Source: Bacillota bacterium
GTDB taxonomy: Bacteria > Bacillota > Clostridia > Acetivibrionales > DTU013
Assembly (NCBI GenBank): GCA_023409615.1
Contig: JAEYRF010000071.1
Location: forward strand, 1-16,528
DNA: 16,528 nt
Reading direction: 5' to 3'
In this document: positions 14,414 to 16,528 of the stretch, one piece after another
Layout: each line of letters opens with the position of its first letter
Numbering within the stretch: the first letter of the stretch is position 1
Translations under genes and position numbers: made by a program
Notes under the pieces: model-generated
What the model saw: only the letters and a program-made list of their open reading frames with translations
Database searches by the model: none
What the model was told of the DNA's origin: nothing

Positions 14414-16528
14414 ATGGGCAAAAAAAAACATGTAAAAGTGAAAAAGAAAGTTGCCAAAAATATTCCTAATAACTATACTGGTTTTTTTGCATTTCCAAGC
14501 ATGCCATCAGATAGAGAAGGCATAATTGAAAAGTCAATTAAGCAAATTAATTCTCAAGAAAACATATATAATTTCAAAATCACTAGCTGGACAAATATTA
14601 AGAAAACGTCATCTAGAATTATTTCAAACATACTGGAATGTATTGAGAAATCCGATGTTTTGATTGGAGATATTTCTGGACTAAATCCCAATGTCTTATT
14701 TGAAATAGGCTATGCTTTTGGTGCTAAGAAAAAATTATTATTGTTTATTCAAGGTTCTTCTTCATCTGAAAGACAGAGGGATATGAGTAATATAGAAATA
14801 ATATCTGGATTAAATATTGAACCATATGAGAATTGGGAACAGTTAGTGGAAAAAATTCTATCAAATATACCAGATATTTTTTCCAATAGAGAACCAGAGA
14901 TTAGCAAGTATGGCTATAACTCACAAAGTAAAGTGAATCCTCAAGATAGAGGCTTTTTTATGAAAGGCATTACTAATCATCAAAATGGGATAAATGCTCT
15001 ATCCTGTTTTAAAAACATTTTTACTAACTGTGTCGTAGATGATTGGAATGAAGATGTTTCACAAACACTGCTGTTTTATATTAAGGAAATAGACAAATCA
15101 TCTGGAGTAGCTGCTCTGTTTATTGATAAAAGTTGGGATTATAGCTCAAAAATTAATGCAAGATTCTCTTTTATTTGCGGGATGGCATTGGCTATGAAAA
15201 AAAATGTACTTATGATTGGTATGCCTGGGTTCATATCACCACTAGACTACCGAGATATTATGGTAACAGGGAATAACAATGATAGAATTAGCAAGGCTAT
15301 AATTGATAGGTTTAGAACAAATCTTGAAACACCCACTGCTAAATTACTTTCGCCTGACTTGCTAGAAAACAAAAAAGATATAGATGTTAGTAGTTTATCT
15401 ATCGAAAAAGTACAAGGGAAAAATAGTTCTGGGAATTTACTAAATAATAACCTTACAAAAGAAGATAAGGAAATAATATTAATCGATGTAAATATAGGAA
15501 ATTCAATAGCAGAAAATGAAGAACATGAGTTATACGAATATTTTATAGAAACGGGACAATATCACCAAGCATTAACGTCTAAACAGGCAATTATAGTGGG
15601 TAATAAAGGTTCAGGCAAAACCGCTTGCTTTTATCAAGTAAGAGATTATCTGATGGAAAGCAACCCCAAGAATCTTATTTGTGAAATAAAACCCGCTGAT
15701 TACAAAATGGAACGGTTTCTTGGAAGTTTAAAACTACTGGAAGAAGGGGAAGGTCTTATTGGGCATGTCCTGGAAAATGTTTGGAAGACAATAGTTTATT
15801 CTAGTATATTGGATACTTTATATCGAGAAATTGATACACGGCCAACATATATTGAGCTAAAAAGTTCAGAAAAAGCCCTTATTGACTTTGCTAAAAAGCA
15901 TTTGGAGTTAATTAATTCTCCTTTTGAACAAAAACTTGAAAAAGCATGTAACTGGTTAAGTGATGTAGCACTTGACGTAGATAATTTTTCCAAAAAAATT
16001 CACGACGAATTTTTATCTCAAGCAAAGGTTATTATGCAACCTATATTAAGTCAAAGGAATAAAATTGTAATACTTCTTGATAACCTTGATAAAGCTTGGG
16101 AAATTAATAGTAATTTGCATTTACAAGCTCAATTATTTTTTAATTTACTAGGGATACATCGCAGATTACATTCGGATTTCGATATAGATAATGTATCGGT
16201 TTTAATCTTTATGAGACGAAATATTTTTGAATATATACTTGAAAACGTTGCGAGGGAACCTGATAAGCTCAATGCAGAGGCCATAGAATTAACATGGAAT
16301 GATAAAGATGTTTTACTCCGAGTTCTTGAGGAAAGATTTAAAATCGCATCGAGCCATTGGGGAAAAGTAATAGAAGACCCATGGAATACATTTTTCAAAT
16401 GGGAAAACAGAAATATGCCGTTAACGGAATGGCTCTACCAATCTGTACTACCCAGACCAAGAGACCTAATACGGTTTATTCAAAAGGCAATAGAAATAGC
16501 AATTAGCCATAACCACTCTGAAATTCAA
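14414..16528 (+). CDS. NDT/TIR-like double domain + Sll1717-like P-loop ATPase, partial
   Basis: The frame is open for 705 codons to the window edge; the C-terminus is missing. After a lysine-rich tail (1-15), residues about 21-112 are a Rossmannoid nucleoside deoxyribosyltransferase/TIR-like domain: SDVLIGDISGLNPNVLFEIG (80-99), with D86, N91-P-N and E97, the position of the catalytic Glu in that superfamily. Residues about 178-285 look like a second copy (INARFSFICGMALAMKKNVL, 247-266) that lacks the Glu. A variable linker leads to a P-loop ATPase: Walker A GNKGSGKT (396-403) and Walker B IVILLDNLDKAW (551-562), resembling the P-loop ATPase, Sll1717 family, with a helical region after it. 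A likely role is ATP-dependent sensing that switches on a nucleotide- or NAD-acting effector in phage defence. The ATG at 14414 follows GAGG; an in-frame ATG at 14399 is an alternative. Confidence 0.72.
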   Translation, partial: MGKKKHVKVKKKVAKNIPNNYTGFFAFPSMPSDREGIIEKSIKQINSQENIYNFKITSWTNIKKTSSRIISNILECIEKSDVLIGDISGLNPNVLFEIGYAFGAKKKLLLFIQGSSSSERQRDMSNIEIISGLNIEPYENWEQLVEKILSNIPDIFSNREPEISKYGYNSQSKVNPQDRGFFMKGITNHQNGINALSCFKNIFTNCVVDDWNEDVSQTLLFYIKEIDKSSGVAALFIDKSWDYSSKINARFSFICGMALAMKKNVLMIGMPGFISPLDYRDIMVTGNNNDRISKAIIDRFRTNLETPTAKLLSPDLLENKKDIDVSSLSIEKVQGKNSSGNLLNNNLTKEDKEIILIDVNIGNSIAENEEHELYEYFIETGQYHQALTSKQAIIVGNKGSGKTACFYQVRDYLMESNPKNLICEIKPADYKMERFLGSLKLLEEGEGLIGHVLENVWKTIVYSSILDTLYREIDTRPTYIELKSSEKALIDFAKKHLELINSPFEQKLEKACNWLSDVALDVDNFSKKIHDEFLSQAKVIMQPILSQRNKIVILLDNLDKAWEINSNLHLQAQLFFNLLGIHRRLHSDFDIDNVSVLIFMRRNIFEYILENVAREPDKLNAEAIELTWNDKDVLLRVLEERFKIASSHWGKVIEDPWNTFFKWENRNMPLTEWLYQSVLPRPRDLIRFIQKAIEIAISHNHSEIQ

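Noticed and set aside
15796..16398. Minus-strand reading frames within the right-hand gene
   Set aside because: They lie opposite a 705-codon frame with clear ATPase motifs and have no ribosome sites or recognisable domains.
1..16528. tRNA, rRNA, riboswitch and phage-integrase attachment sites
   Set aside because: No cloverleaf, rRNA segment, known riboswitch core or integrase gene was recognised on either strand.

Overview
The window is AT-rich, with strong Shine-Dalgarno sites (GGAGG type), sigma-A-like promoters and Firmicutes-like protein families. It looks like chromosomal or island DNA of a low-GC member of the Clostridia (Lachnospiraceae-like). That placement is inferred from style, not from a marker gene.

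Region A (1-5524) is metabolic. It holds an unrecognised 3' gene remnant at the left edge, a YhbS-like GNAT acetyltransferase (282-1106), and a divergent pair: an AraC/cupin regulator (minus, 1216-2106) and a large GH2 beta-galactosidase-like enzyme (plus, 2319-5483) closed by a clear terminator. The shared 212-bp intergenic region carries a good promoter for the regulator. It also carries two AGCAATAT half-sites 22 bp apart, placed so that the regulator could repress itself and activate the glycosidase. The glycosidase keeps its two catalytic glutamates but has lost the usual galactose-contacting histidine next to the nucleophile.

Region B (about 5700-16528) reads as a defence island. In order: (1) a lone minus-strand protein with a DUF6998-like, possibly PD-(D/E)XK fold; (2) an MNT nucleotidyltransferase with a fused winged-helix domain, overlapping a HEPN gene (a MntA/HepT-like toxin-antitoxin pair), with a near-consensus promoter over which lie three 20-bp tandem repeats; (3) a short nuclease-like gene whose N-terminus appears to be in another frame; (4) a type I restriction operon: an EcoAI-type HsdR, a natural HsdM-HsdS fusion with two target-recognition regions, and a third gene that is a probable HEPN ribonuclease with an R-x4-H motif; (5) a GC-rich CCGG-repeat hairpin resembling the end of a mobile element; (6) a large gene running off the right edge. 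The last gene joins a nucleoside-deoxyribosyltransferase/TIR-like domain (with a conserved Glu), a second degenerate copy of that domain, and a P-loop ATPase resembling the Sll1717 family.

How they may work together: the restriction operon would mark and cut foreign DNA, and its HEPN partner could act as an RNA-cutting back-up if restriction fails. The MNT-HEPN pair is a self-controlled toxin-antitoxin unit. The ATPase-linked gene at the right edge is the best candidate for an undescribed defence system: an ATP-driven sensor with a putative nucleotide- or NAD-acting effector at its N-terminus. All functions are read from sequence motifs; no searches were run.
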